Shown in pieces: positions 12,871-24,910 of a stretch of 64,000 bases of DNA. The stretch's first letter is position 1; each line of letters starts with the position of its first letter. Both the position numbers and the translations under genes were made by a program. Source of the stretch: Hermodice carunculata (lineage: Eukaryota > Annelida > Polychaeta > Eunicida > Amphinomidae); contig OZ026625.1 of assembly GCA_964020975.1 (NCBI GenBank), positions 35,361,917 through 35,425,916 on the forward strand, read 5' to 3'. A model generated the notes under the pieces. The model saw only the letters and a list, made by a program, of their open reading frames with translations. It was not told where the DNA came from and ran no database searches.

Positions 12871-13722
12871 AGCCATAAAATACAATAAACTGAAAACAAA
12901 AACAAAGTATATATCTATAAAAAGTACATAATGTGGAGAATTGTGTTTTGTCATTGTCATCTGTATCACTTGTCTGCGTTTATTGAGCAATTGCGCAAAC
13001 TGAACGTACAATTTTCGTAATTTTTCAGTTTAAAATGGATTCAACCTTGTTATTTTGCATTTAAATTTTGCAATTCCTGTGGCAAAATAAACTATAAGAA
13101 GTGAATATAAAAGGCGGGTCTCACTTTTTGCAAATTTTGCTCTGTTTGGTTTCTAGGACTGTTTGATGTTGGAGCGTTGACAGTTCACTTTCTGATGCTA
13201 TGTTCTTTTCGTGCCCCCAGTCCTGACCTGCCTCTCAGTTCGTCTGGTTCCAACACCGTGGGTCGTGCTGGGTTGAGACCTTTCCCCTTTAAAATATACG
13301 ATGCATATTAGGAATATTTCTTGTGACACCGAATGAAATTTGCAGCACAGCAGACATAGTAACAGGCATCAAGATCCTGATATTCAATCTAGTTTGACGG
13401 TAACTATTGACTGTTGATACAGGACACACTGTTTTGCGCGACGCTGCTACTGAAAAGAACACACGTTTTGTCATGAATTCTTCTACATAAGTTTTCGGCT
13501 TTTTATCGAAACACCTCACCCAACTCTCCTATAACTAGTACATGTTCATCCTCAGTGCATTTTTATAAATTTTAGATCAGTTCGATTATGATTTTGATAG
13601 CGCGTATTGAACCACCAGTGACTATTGCCATAGTTCCTCGATGTTAGGACGAATACTTCCGGTATAACAAAATATCAGGCAATATGCATTGTTCTTCCAA
13701 TTTCTAAAATACCTATCATTTT
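12871..13722. other. No gene recognised
   Basis: Unique-looking AT-rich sequence with a slightly GC-richer patch near 13200-13290. Short open frames only; no domain or RNA gene seen. Confidence 0.45.
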
Positions 13723-15200
13723 TTTATGTTTGCGTGCCAAGAGAGACATATTGTTTTTTCCACGAATTCTTTCTTTCTTCCTTTCTCTTCTTCTTTACAG
13801 GCAAATTTGTCCGACATTTCATTTGAAACCTATTATACGTAGAAACTCCAAACTTGCCACGATTATATTTCCATACATGAAGTCTTGAGTTTTTGTAAAG
13901 AGGTTCAACGGTTTTGAAAATTATACCAATTAGGGTTATATGAAATTTTAAATCTTGAATATCCAAAACTGTTAAAGGTGCACCTAACCAATCCAATTTC
14001 AGTTCATATGTTTGCAATACTGCACATTCTTGTAATTTAAATGCGACCTCTAAAGGTTAAAGGTCAAGGCCATTCTGCGATTTGAATTTTCTTCAAGTCA
14101 TAACTCGGTCATTTTTGTATACAATTTCGATCATGTTGAGTTCAAATTGTAGATATTCGTACACTGCATATTTTTGTAATTTACATGTGACCTCAAGAAG
14201 TCAAAGGTCAAGGTCAATTGAACCGTTGAAATTTTCATGCAGCCAAAACTATGTCAATTTTCATCCAATTTTAACCATACTGGACTCAAATTGTAGGTTT
14301 TGCAACACTGTGCATTTTTTGTAATTTCCTTTTATGACCTATAAAGGTAAAAGGTCATGGTCATTTTATCAATTTTTTAGCCATAACTTATCAATGTTTA
14401 TCTGATTTTGATCATGTTGGGCTCTGATTGTAGATATTGTAACACTGCATATTTTCATCATTTACATGTAAATGTCAAAACGTCAGGGTCATTTGTACCT
14501 TTGAAATTTACACTCATCCATAACTATGTCAATTTTCATCCAATTTTAACCACGTTGGACCCAAATTGTAGGTATTGCAACACTGCATATTTTTGTAATT
14601 TACATGTAACCTCTAAAGGTCAAAGGTCAAGGTCGTTCGGACCTTTTGGAATTTTCATCCCATAACTCGGCCAACTTTCATCCAATTCTTATCATGTTAG
14701 ACTCAAAATGTAGGTATTGTAACACTGCATGTTTTTGTAATAACATGTAACCTCCAAAGTTCAAAAGTCAAGGTAATCTGGCCCTTTGAAATTCTCATCT
14801 ATCCATAACCCTTGGTCATTTTTCATCTGATTGGTTCATGTTGGGCTCAAATTGTAGATACTGTAACACTGTACATTTTTGTAATTTGCACGTAACCTCT
14901 AAAGGTTAAAAGTTAAGGTCATTTGGGCCTTTGAATTTTCATCTAGCCGTATCTTCGTCAATTTTCATCCAATTTTCAGTCATGCCGGGCTTAGATTGTA
15001 TGTATAATGTATTGCAACACTGCACGTTTTTGTAATTTACATGTGACCTCTAAAGGTCGGGGTCATTTGAACTTTAAAATTTCCAACTAACCGTGAGCTT
15101 AATGGGATCTGAAATATCAAAAGACAAAGGTTGTAGCATTAAATATTTACAACTTTTGAAGGCACACAGATTTGTTTTGAAGCAAATCTTCTTTTTTTAG
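13723..15200 (+). mobile_element. Helitron-like non-autonomous element E2 (AGGTCA satellite type)
   Basis: It starts with a degenerate 5' hairpin (TATGTTTGCGTGCC..GAGACATA) and a short TTTC-rich tract at 13768-13795. About eight tandem units of about 141 bp follow; the phrase AACACTGCA recurs near 14013, 14158, 14300, 14440, 14577, 14720, 14862 and 15013. It ends with the hairpin AGATTTG/CAAATCT (15168-15189), CTTTTTTTAG and T. No ORF. It ends about 500 bp before the start codon of P450 copy A. The tandem duplication boundary (about 14872) falls inside it. Confidence 0.65.
14054..15067 (+). promoter_or_regulatory. Cluster of AGGTCA direct repeats (nuclear-receptor-type half-sites)
   Basis: Each E2 unit carries the block CCTCTAAAGGTCAAAGGTCA or a variant. 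Clear cases: AGGTCA-A-AGGTCA (a DR1) at 14617-14629 followed by AGGTCG, and AAGTCA-A-AGGTCA-AGGTCA at 14198-14216. AGGTTA-A-AGGTCA lies at 14054-14066. DR1 sites are bound by RXR, HNF4 and COUP-TF class receptors, and TCAAGGTCA by NR5A and ERR class receptors. Binding and effect here are inference; the motif is part of a dispersed repeat. Confidence 0.4.
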
Positions 15201-15568
15201 TTTTTTAAATATATAATTTGAATGTTCCTCAGGAATGAAATTGTCGGTCGACTGACAAACGATTAGGCTACATCTTGCTCCTGATCACGGTAACTTGGAT
15301 TTCATTAATCTTTGAGGTCATAATTAGCCCATTAATATATCGGGGAGTAATTAAAGATTTTGGGAGACATTAGTGCGTGCAAGGTAAAAACATACATCAT
15401 GTAGAAAACAGCGAATAAGCAATGAAAGACAAACCAGAATGTCTGCAGATACCGTGGCGGGGATTTGATTTTTTTTTTTTTTTTTTTTAGCACAATGATG
15501 GCTCCCTCTTGTTTGTACTAACATTGCTGAAGTAGCGCATTTCAGTTCCTCTTTATGTCAAGAATACA

Positions 15569-15581
15569 AAGTCAAAGGTCA
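15569..15581 (+). promoter_or_regulatory. Promoter-proximal DR1-like site of P450 copy A
   Basis: AAGTCA-A-AGGTCA lies 126 bp before the start codon, outside the Helitron-like element. In copy B the matching place keeps only one half-site (AGGTCA, 33702-33707) because the upstream half reads AACACA. Receptor binding is inferred from the motif alone. Confidence 0.35.
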
Positions 15582-15706
15582 CATCCGCCGGCGTCCTGTT
15601 TTAAAGCAGATGTATTTCTCTGGGGCTGCATTTGTTCACTGTCGTACCTACAGGACAGAGGACAACCGAAGGTAACTCTGCACCTGGTCCACTCACTACA
15701 CACAAA

Positions 15707-16753
15707 ATGGCGTTGTTTGCTTTTCTCCTGGACAATATATATACACTTCTGATTGTCTCGCTGGGGTCATTGATGATATGGCAGTGGATCTTCTCAAGAC
15801 GCAACCTGCCGCCCGGCCCCAGGGGGTGGCCAATCATAGGCGCAATATCAGACATAGGTGAAGAAATGCACCTGAGCGTCATGCGCCTGGGGCAGAAATA
15901 CGGAGAAGTCGTGTCTGTGCCCGTTGCGAACAGGTAAGCGAACGACGCAGATTCAGACTGCCGGCAACAGTGACATACTAATAAACGTTTGCGTTCTGGG
16001 TGGTGACAATCCGAAATATTGTATGCTGTGCCTCGTGAAAATACCATTCTAGTTCTTTATGGCCAACTGCAGCGTTGGAAAAAAAAAAATACATGGCAAA
16101 TGTTGGTCTTACACCGTAAAAGATTCCCTCTGCTTGACCCCTCAAAGTCACTGATGTCACATACAGTATCAATCGATAAAAGAAGCGTTGAAGAGGTTTC
16201 GGAGTGATATTTATACCCTAATCCAGAATTCACACCTGAAAAATAATAACCTAGATAAATCTATCATGCGGGTGGGATGGGGTGGGTGGAGAAGTGGAGT
16301 ATTTTTGGGGTGGGTGGGTGGGTGGGTGGGTCTGTTATGTATTATCATAAGCTGAATGCATCAAACTGGTTATTTGTTACTTTAATCCACAGCATATTTG
16401 TTGAGAGTCAGGTAAAAACACAGCTTATTCTTCACACAAAATACCAAAATCAACTTGTTGAAGCACTGCACATCAGTGGCGATTAGTGATCCATATATAA
16501 TCATTTCCAGAGAGCTGACCCCAGCAAGTTTACTTCATGTTGTGCAAAATTGCACCGATAGCAAAATATTGAGTGCTTTCTGTTCAGTCGCCTTATACAC
16601 ATGTAATTGAACATTTCTAGAGAGCTGACACCAGCAAGTTTACTTCATGTGCAAGACTGCACCGATAGCAAAATATTGAGTGTTTTCTGTTGAGTCAAGT
16701 TGTATGTATATGTGTGTGTGTATATATATATATATATGTACATATACATGTAC

Positions 16754-16844
<91 letters not shown>

Positions 16845-17250
16845 GTGTGTGTGTGTGTGTGTGTGTTTATATATACCGCTTGCCGATCAGCCATATATAC
16901 TATGAGGTCGTGTGCAGTTTGTATCACATGTCACCGTTGGCCTACACTTGGCTTATGGCTAGATTATTTGAACAAATAAAGCAAAAATGGAAAGGGGTGT
17001 TTGCTTGTGTATAATTTGTCTGTGTAATTGCAAAATAAAACTACTGGACATTTTAATAGACTACGAATTTCGCTTAATATCATTAGATGCGCAACTTCCA
17101 ATAAGATACATTTATCACTGATGACATGCTGTCAGCATTTTACATGTGCTGTTAAAATTGATATTGTTTACTTTGAATTGGTATCCTGACAGTTTGGTCT
17201 TTGTATTAAACACGAGCAGTACAAAATGGAGGGTTATGCCGTTATATGTA

Positions 17251-17343
<93 letters not shown>

Positions 17344-20300
17344 TACATAAGTTGTGGGTTTTCCTGGCTAGTTTTTAAATCTATATTTTATTATTTTGAA
17401 TAAAATGCAAAAAATAACAGCGATAAGGATCAGGTAAAAGACTTACTGAACAACTGGATTGTGCGACGACAGACTTAACACTGTTTTTATCTCTTCTTTG
17501 GTGGCAATACTGTGTTTTAAAAAAGGAAGCGTATGTCAAGATTCGGTAAAGCTTGTTATTGTTGAGTTTTTCTCTTGCAGGCTCATGATTTTTCTCAATA
17601 GCTCGCGAGTAGTCCGAGAGGCCTTCATCAACAGGGGCGAGGAATTTGCTGACAGACCACCATCTAATCTGATGAAGTTTGTCAATATAAAGGACGGTAA
17701 GCTGGTCAGATGCCCCACGCATAAGTCGACACCAAGTGTTGAATAAGTATATGAACACAATAAGTACCCTTGATCACCAGAGAGTGTTCGATCAAATAAA
17801 ACAAGGAATTGAATGCCGAGAGAACAAAGCGTGTTTATCGTGTAGTTTAATATTTGTCAAAATTGTTTGAATCAATAAAGTGAGTCTAATTTTTTTTTTC
17901 ACATCGGTTTTAAATGAATTATTCTGATGTGGTGTGGTGACCACTTTAGAAATAATATTACCTTATTGAAGCCGACTCTTCAGGCCGATAATTTAGTACC
18001 CTTTTTACAGATACAATGCAAATGTTAAGTTTGGACAGTGACGTGACTTTCAGATGTCGCATAGATATTATAAATTCAGAGATTCTATTATACTTTCATA
18101 TGTATGAGAAGCATGTTTCACAAGAACTTAAATATTTCAGTTTTCATCATCTTTATTCAAGTGTTAATATTTTATTCTTTCTGTGTTCTGGTGTGTTCCA
18201 TGTGTGTTCATTTTAACTTCAAGAACTTGGGGGGGGGGGAGGTTGTAAATTTGAATCTTGTGTACTGGACATATTACCATGAATGTATAGGACGGTGTAG
18301 TCAAATAAGGTTCATTGCACGATTTATTGGCATCACTATTAACCCTTTCCAGCTCAAATTGGCCAAAGGTGGCCAGATATAAAATGTCGTCTGGTTTAAT
18401 ATTTTTACTTAAATTCATGTAAAGAGAATAGTTTTTGCTGTGAATTGTAGACAAGACCTGCTATGTTGGTACACCACGGGTCAACGACTTTCCTCGGTGG
18501 GGGTTTAGCGCATTTGAAAGCTGTTGACTTAGTCTAATTCTGAACAGGAAAAGGTTAATATAAACCGCCTTGAGATTGTATGCCGGGTCTGTAACGGGAC
18601 ATTATAAATTTTTTCTGACCATGACTACCCGAGAGTGATAGAGTGATAAAATTTTCATTTGTTACATAATCATTTTTTAATCGAGCATTGATCTGTGTTT
18701 GCCTTTGTCCGGCTTTTTAGACATGCACAATAATTGATTAAATTGCATACCTCTCAAAAATGGATGGCGAGCCTTCTCACAATGACCCTGCAAGAAAATT
18801 ACACAACAGTTTAGTCATTGCATGCCTAGATTAGTATAACGATATCCGTGATAAAACAACTTCGTTTAATGCGATTTATTGAAAAGAATGCACAGAGGAA
18901 CCCAGCAATTGACGACCCACATGGGAAAAGAGAAAAAAGTCTTCACGAAAAACTGACAGACGCTGCCTCCAAATATAATATAAAAATCTTTATTTCAAGT
19001 CGAACATAGTACAATATTAAAACATTAGCGCCGAGGCGTTATCACTCGACCATGACGTCTGAGGAATGGAAAATGATATATACAATGGACACGCAATGAA
19101 AAGATGTTTACATTTAGTGCACGTTCGCAATGGAAGTGTCACAACTAGGTTCGGCTGTAGCATAAGGCACATACTGAACATGAACAGGAAGGGCCAAGCC
19201 ATGCGTTTATAAGTCTTTTGAATTGGGATAGAGTTGTCTGTTCTTTGATATCAGGAGGGAGGGAGTACCAAAGCTTGGCCCTTTGGTACCGTACAGAATT
19301 GTTGCCATATGTAACAGTGTTGTAAGCAGGCTGCTCAAACTTCATTTTGTCATAAATCATACGGAGTTTCTTTCCTTGTAAATAAGTCAGAGCGAAAATT
19401 ACGACATTCTTTCATATTAATCTTACAAATTTTGATAGAGATCTTTCGTAATATATTCAGATAAAATGAGGATTTTCTTGCCCGGTATAAAATGTTTGGG
19501 TATGAAGAGGTGTAATCATTTAAGACAAACCGCAATGCTCTTTCCTGAATTTTTTCCATTTTTGTCGTATCAGCTTGATTACATAGGTGCCACACTAAAG
19601 GCCAGTAGTTAAAGTTAGATAAGATAAACCCGTTAAATATCTGCAATTTTCTTTTTCACTCAAAATTTTTGAGAATCTTCTTAAAACACTTATTTGTTTG
19701 GAAGCCTGCCTACATAAGTATGATACATGATCATGAAACTTGAGCTTATCATCTTTATATACGCCGAGTAGTTTAACAGATTTTTCTCTGGCCTTATTTT
19801 GATACCATCTGTTTCAAAGTAAAAGTTATCAGGACAGTATGTAGCATTTGGTAGAAGTAACATAGACTAGAATTTGTCAGGATTTGCTTTCATTTCATTT
19901 TCTTCGAACCATTTAACACCAATTTGTGCTGCAGTCTCTAAAGTATTTTTTCACATTGTGCAAGTCTTTGTCACGGGTGGACAGTGAATTGTCATCTGCA
20001 TAATTATATAAACTGGCAGAACCTGCGATACAGCAGGAAAAATCATTCATAAAAATATTGAAGAGCAAAGGTCCAAGAATGCTACCTTGGGGCACGCCTC
20101 TTAAGATATTTGTCCACTCGCTAAAAGTTCCCCCATATTTAACTCTTTGTTGTCTTCCAGATAAGTAGCTGCAAATGAGCTCACAAGCATTTTTCGACAT
20201 TCCATAGGATTCCAATTCTCTTACCAAGAGGTCAAATGCCTTGGACGTAGACTTCAATTTAGATTCAGGCTCAGCCGCGGAAACAAAGAAGTTGTTAATT

Positions 20301-22673
20301 TATCACATATATCTTTTGGATCATGGAACAAATCTCCATTTTTCATTGAATAATTGAATCAATGTTATTTCCTTTAGTTTTTTTCTGTAATGAAAGGCCG
20401 AATAGTTTTCCAGAAAGACTGCTGTGTGCTTGAGGGGTAACATCGGTACCTGAAGTAACGTTTAATTGACTTTTTACGCAGAGAGGTTACTTTATTTCTT
20501 TGAATGCGGTAAGCCTGCCAATTCCCCTTGTATTCCCTACATCGTTTCCGCAAGGAAAAAATGGGACAGTGATAATGGTGTGGGGGCTCATTACCTTTTT
20601 CAATCAAGTTGAAAATTTCTATTTCATTAAAAACAATCTTTCAAAGCTATATTCCGAAGCTTTCTTTCCCTTGTATTTCATAAACAGGTGCGCTGTACAT
20701 TTAAGACAGACTTCATATATAGCGACTCTCAGGTTCCTCTCTGAAATTGATCCAATTTCTTGTAAAAATCTTGAATAAATCTCAGGTAGCCTTGTACTGA
20801 AATAATATCTGATTTCTTTGTCTCTATACGCTAAAATGTCGATAATGTTTCTCGTTGTATGCTGATGGGTTTAATCAATCCATATTTTGTTTCAATTCAG
20901 CAATCTTTGTTGCTCCGTATTCACCAGAATGGAAAGCGCACAAAAAGTTTGTGTTGTCAGCGCTGAGAAGCTTCGGGGCCGGAGCGAAGAGCCTACAGGA
21001 TAAAGTGGAGAAAGAGGTGGATGAACTGGTGAAAGTACTGAGCAAACAAGACGGACGTCCCATGTGTTTTCAAAAAACGCTGGCCAAGGCCACGGGAAAT
21101 GTTATCACCTCAATATTATTTAATACTCGCTATGACCATGACCACCCAGAGAGTGACAGAGTGATAAAAATTGCGCGTCGGTTCCTTGAAGCAGGACAGG
21201 CTGGTCCCTACCTCGACTTGGTTCCCCAATGGTTGGCCACTTTAATCTTTAGACGTCAAATTGATGAGGTGAGAAGTATTGTTGACGAAGTTCGAGGTTA
21301 TTTTAGGAATCACATCAAAGACCACCAGGAAACATTTGACCCAGAATGCTTACGGGATGTTTTGGATGTGTATATTAAGGCGGACCGCCTAGAGCCGGAG
21401 GTATTCGTGGACACTGTCATGAACTTTTTGCCAGATGCTGTAGACACAGTAGCTCTTATTTTATTATGGGCACTTTTGATTCTTGCGCATGAACCGGAGG
21501 TCCAGCGAAAATTACAGGAAGAATTAGATGATGTCACAGGAGGATCACGGCCCCCGACGATGTCGGACAAGGCCAAAATGCCTTATATGGAAGCAACAAT
21601 GTGTGAAATACTACGTTTCAGGACCGTGCTTACCATGACTACTTTTCACTGCACCCTCAAAGATACCACCTTTGAAGGGTTCACAATACCCAGAAGTGCT
21701 TTCATAATGGCAAACATTTATTCATGTCATATGGACCCACAACAGTGGCCTGAGCCAGAAAAATTTGATCCTGGTCGCTTCCTGGACACAGAGGGAAATA
21801 CAAAAAGGACGGATGCTATCTTCCCGTTCGGTGCGGGTAAGTCTAATCTAGTAAATGGACTCTGCCTCTGTGTGATGTGAAACAGGGATTTTACAACCTG
21901 TGTGGCGTTCTAGACATTCTGAAAACACTAAGGTCGATCTGATATGTAGTTTGGACCAAAAGGGTGGTCAAATCAAATGATATTACACACGAAACACAAT
22001 CACCACACTTGCCTGCTACAAATGCTATTCGAAAAGTAGCTTTAATTACACAAGGGTCTTCGCTGATAATATTGTGCCCCACGTTTATATCTATGAGCTG
22101 CCATGTTATCAGATCACGCCAGACATTGGATCGAATTCCTCAAAATTATATCGGATATTTAATTAAACATAAAACCATTTGTATTTTAAAACTTTCATTC
22201 GGAGAGTTATGTTTATCAGGAGTAATTAGTAACTCAGAATATTGCTGTTCTCTCAGATAATATGTTCTATCCAGGCACCTTTCACCAAATCGCATGGAGA
22301 AATGCCAAGAGAACCAAAGTTATTGTTTCTGTCGGAAAAGGTGCAGCACCTAGTTTCAAAGTACACCTGTTTCCTTTGACTGTCTCAGAACGGTAAAGTC
22401 ATCAGTATCAGAATGTGTATTGATCTTTCCACGTAATTACAAATATATGCAAAAAGACTGAACGTATCCTGCTGTGTTTGTGTTTTAGGCCGACGAATGT
22501 GTATGGGAGAGCAACTGACCAAAATGGAGTTTTTCCTGTTTCTGTCCAACCTCTTACAACGTTTCAACTTCAGCTTTCCACCTGACTTACCAAAGCCATC
22601 GTTGAATCCAAAGAAACCAGAGGACTTTATGAGAAGGCCTGAGCCCTTCCAGCTGTGTGCGATAGCACGTTAA
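15707..22673 (+). CDS. Cytochrome P450, clan 2 (CYP1/CYP2-like), copy A, complete
   Basis: Four exons with GT..AG borders: 15707-15933, 17581-17696, 20901-21836, 22489-22673 (phases 2, 1, 1). They encode 487 aa, a normal P450 length. It is a haem monooxygenase, inferred to be microsomal: an N-terminal anchor (about residues 10-28) is followed by the hinge [12 protein letters not shown]. Later landmarks are the C-helix region (W125), the I-helix (DAVDTV, 293-298), the K-helix ExxR (E350-R353), FDPGRF (403-408) and the haem-binding [11 protein letters not shown] with the ligand C431. The DTV of the I-helix and the WKAHKK..ALRSF stretch recall CYP1-type enzymes. Oddities are K129 for the usual WxxxR arginine and D293-A294 in place of the usual Ala/Gly-Gly pair. 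The ATG was chosen because it starts the anchor and is conserved in copy B. A GCGTG core lies at 15375, 332 bp upstream, and AATAAA at 23106-23111. Substrate unknown. Confidence 0.93.
15934..17580 (+). other. Intron 1 of P450 copy A with tandem unit and (TA)n runs
   Basis: Contains a roughly 110-bp direct duplication (16509-16697, GAGAGCTGAC.CCAGCAAGTT repeated), also present in copy B. Also a TGGG-rich tract near 16305-16332, (TA)n at 16756-16841 followed by (TG)n to 16866, and (TA)n at 17254-17336. No gene inside. Confidence 0.8.
18009..18921 (+). repeat. Segment present only in copy A, intron 2
   Basis: Copy B runs straight from TTTAGTACACTTTTT to GCATGGGAAAGG (about 36400-36422). Copy A has about 0.9 kb between the same words. 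Part of it (about 18430-18600) resembles 48780-48910: both carry GGTCAAC..TTTCCTCGG, GCGCAT.., GTTGACT and AGGTTAATAT or AGTTAATATT in order. It is either an insertion in A or a deletion in B. Family unknown. Confidence 0.6.
18976..20560 (-). mobile_element. 5'-truncated LINE, antisense in intron 2 of P450 copy A
   Basis: Minus-strand pieces of one reverse transcriptase: a linker ([20 protein letters not shown], near 20510-20460), then an RT core with [15 protein letters not shown] and the catalytic YADD (20257-19913). C-terminal parts follow at 19646-19350 and 19360-19145. The pieces lie in different frames, so at least three frameshifts are present. The 3' end is near 18976, with AATAAAG and an AT-rich tail. 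Copy B has the empty site (GCCTCCAAATAGGACGGTG, about 36463-36481), so the insertion came after the duplication or was lost from B. It is CR1/jockey-like by RT motifs. Confidence 0.85.
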
Positions 22674-23105
22674 GAGAATAAGCTACACCAACTACCTTTT
22701 AGCAAAGCAACTGAACATTCTGCCCTGGCTATTTCATTGCAGGAGGAGTGCACATTAAGAATTCATAGTTTTGTAATTTAGGATCGCAGATGAAATCACT
22801 TTACAGTGATAACGGAACAAAAGTTTTAGTTTTATTGGCATATGAAGGAGCCCAAATAATGCAAAGGACCCCCATCAATTGCTAACTATTGTGACTCTCT
22901 CGCTGGTGCAGCTGATACCTATAAGTGCAAATGCATGAAAGGTGCTCTATATGCTGAGCAGTAACGTGATATCACTCGGGTTCTGTATGCATTTGAAAGT
23001 TTTAAAAAACAAAATAAAAAGCATGAGAAAATATCTCTGAGTTTGCTTTTTAGTGAATGGACTGATTGCTAAAATTGTTATTAAATTTACATTTTCATCT
23101 CTTTT

Positions 23106-23111
23106 AATAAA
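23106..23111 (+). terminator. Candidate poly(A) signal of P450 copy A
   Basis: AATAAA about 430 bp after the stop codon. The same signal and surroundings are kept in copy B at 39007-39012. An earlier AATAAA-like word lies near 23010. Confidence 0.4.
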
Positions 23112-23164
23112 GTGCTGTGCAAACATTTGCAATCTTGTAAACGTTTTGAATTGAATCACCAGTT

Positions 23165-23282
23165 ACTGGTGACAATATATATATACTTATAATTTGTGTC
23201 TTTTCGTCAAGAGCCACACCGTGGTGGTCATTACCCTATTCTGTAGTCCGAGGTGGCTATACTCCACAAGCTAACCTGTCAC

Positions 23283-23375
<93 letters not shown>
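23165..23375 (+). repeat. Dispersed module flanked by (TA)n
   Basis: The module runs GGTGACAATATATA, TTTGTGTCTTTTCGTC, CCGTGGTGGTCATTACCC, CTGTAGTCCGAGGTGGC, AAGCTAACCTGTC, then (TA)n (23285-23375). The same module occurs at 35648-35790 and 39066-39206. A relative lies at about 41780-41880 and, reversed, at about 47545-47650. It is probably the end of a transposable element; family not recognised. Confidence 0.75.
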
Positions 23376-23378
<3 letters not shown>

Positions 23379-24029
23379 ACTGTGTGTTGCCTGCATCCTT
23401 TCTTTCCAAGTTATTGGACAATCTTTCCTTCGCATGCTTCTCTTAAAAAAAAAACGATTAGCACATGTACTTGCAAATCAGGGAATCAGTTTGTATTACA
23501 AAGTGTAATAACGAAGTATATCAGTGTCCGTATCTGGTATATGGGTTATTGCTGTCGACAGGAAGACATAGTATCAATCTGTGCCCCTTTAAATCTTGGC
23601 AGCACCATTCACAACAACTGGAATCAGTTGGTATTCTCAACAGAGTATATACAGGGGGTTGGTCTTTAGAAACAGCCAGTGCTTTCGCCATATTCTGGTG
23701 ATACTGAAAACGCCTGTGGTGAAGCTTTTTGTCTTTCGGCAGGCATGTGTGTCACAAATTGGGGCAGTATTCACCAGCGCAGGAAAGAAAATACATAGTT
23801 TGGGCGGAGTACCTTGTGCAACGTGGCAATTTCCATTCGATTTGAACTTTCACTACTGTTCTAAATTTTGAGATCCAAAAAGTCAGGTACTCCTCTATGA
23901 TTGGGATACAGGCCACAGTAATCCCTTGAGGTCTTACTGAATTCTTTACTTTGATTTTCCTCTATGTGTTGTCGCCAGATTCTTTCTTTGGTCCCCAGTG
24001 GGCCACAAAACCAGTATACATATGGTGCT

Positions 24030-24910
24030 AAAGAGGAAGGGAAATGTCCCTTCAGAACACGATGTGTACTTGGAAAATCTCTTTTGGGACCCGCAAGGGA
24101 TGGCCTGGAGCTTCATTTCCAGTAAAAGGAAAGGAAAAAAACTGTAAATCAATCTGCACCCTCATAAACGATCTGCCTATTACAATTCCAAAAAATTCGG
24201 AGAAGGCAAGAAGTAAATGTAAACAGGACAGTACCAGAAGGCACCAACATCATCACATGCGATGTGAGCTTGGATGAGATTAAACCGTTCTACAACTACA
24301 GACAATTAATCAAAAGCAACAAAATAAAACCAACTGTCATCCATCAGCGCTACATGTTTTTTTCAAAACCAATAAAGACATAACGCATGAACTGATATCT
24401 GACGTCGACCTGGATAGTATGAAACTTACAGTAATAACAGACCAAAAAACACGATGGACATCATAAAAACTTTTAAAAAACCTTATCAACAGTCCCAAAA
24501 AGAATATTAAGATTTGAAATCAGAAAACAGCTGAGCACAGAATCGGCAAATTATATCCGGATGTACCAGAACATATTATGTCGGGGTAATCAGAATACAC
24601 TAGTGGAAAACAAGCAGTTCAGTAGATTTTTTTTTTATTCAACAAAGGCTTTTGACACTCTAGAGAACGTTAAAATGCCAACCAAACAATAACATTATGG
24701 AATAAGAGGGCTGTCATTGACATACCTTAAGAGCTACCGGAACGAAAGGAAAGAGTACATCTTCTTAATATTGATGAGCAAGTTTTTCATTAATAAATAC
24801 TGAAAATGGTTTACATCGAGACTCTTCACCCTTTGCTATTTCTGCTCTGTATCAATGATATCAATAATTCACCAACATAGTTTAGAAAGGATTTGTTTGG
24901 GGAAACAACC
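24030..24910 (+). mobile_element. Degenerate LINE RT fragment in the 3' flank of copy A
   Basis: Plus-strand translation in shifting frames shows HYGIRGLSLTYLKSYRNERK (about 24692-24752), then HPLLFLLCINDI (about 24825-24860). This matches the SKAFDTV..HYGIRG..SYL..RKQ and GPLLFLLYINDI order of non-LTR reverse transcriptases. The same remnant lies at about 40020-40868 in copy B, so it predates the duplication. Confidence 0.65.

Noticed and set aside
16680-17348. Ile/Tyr repeat proteins in intron 1 of P450 copy A
   Set aside because: Readings of (TA)n and (TG)n tracts inside an intron.
21837-22260. Open frames directly after P450 exon 3
   Set aside because: They cross the GTAAGT donor at 21837; the exon 4 splice restores the haem motif exactly.
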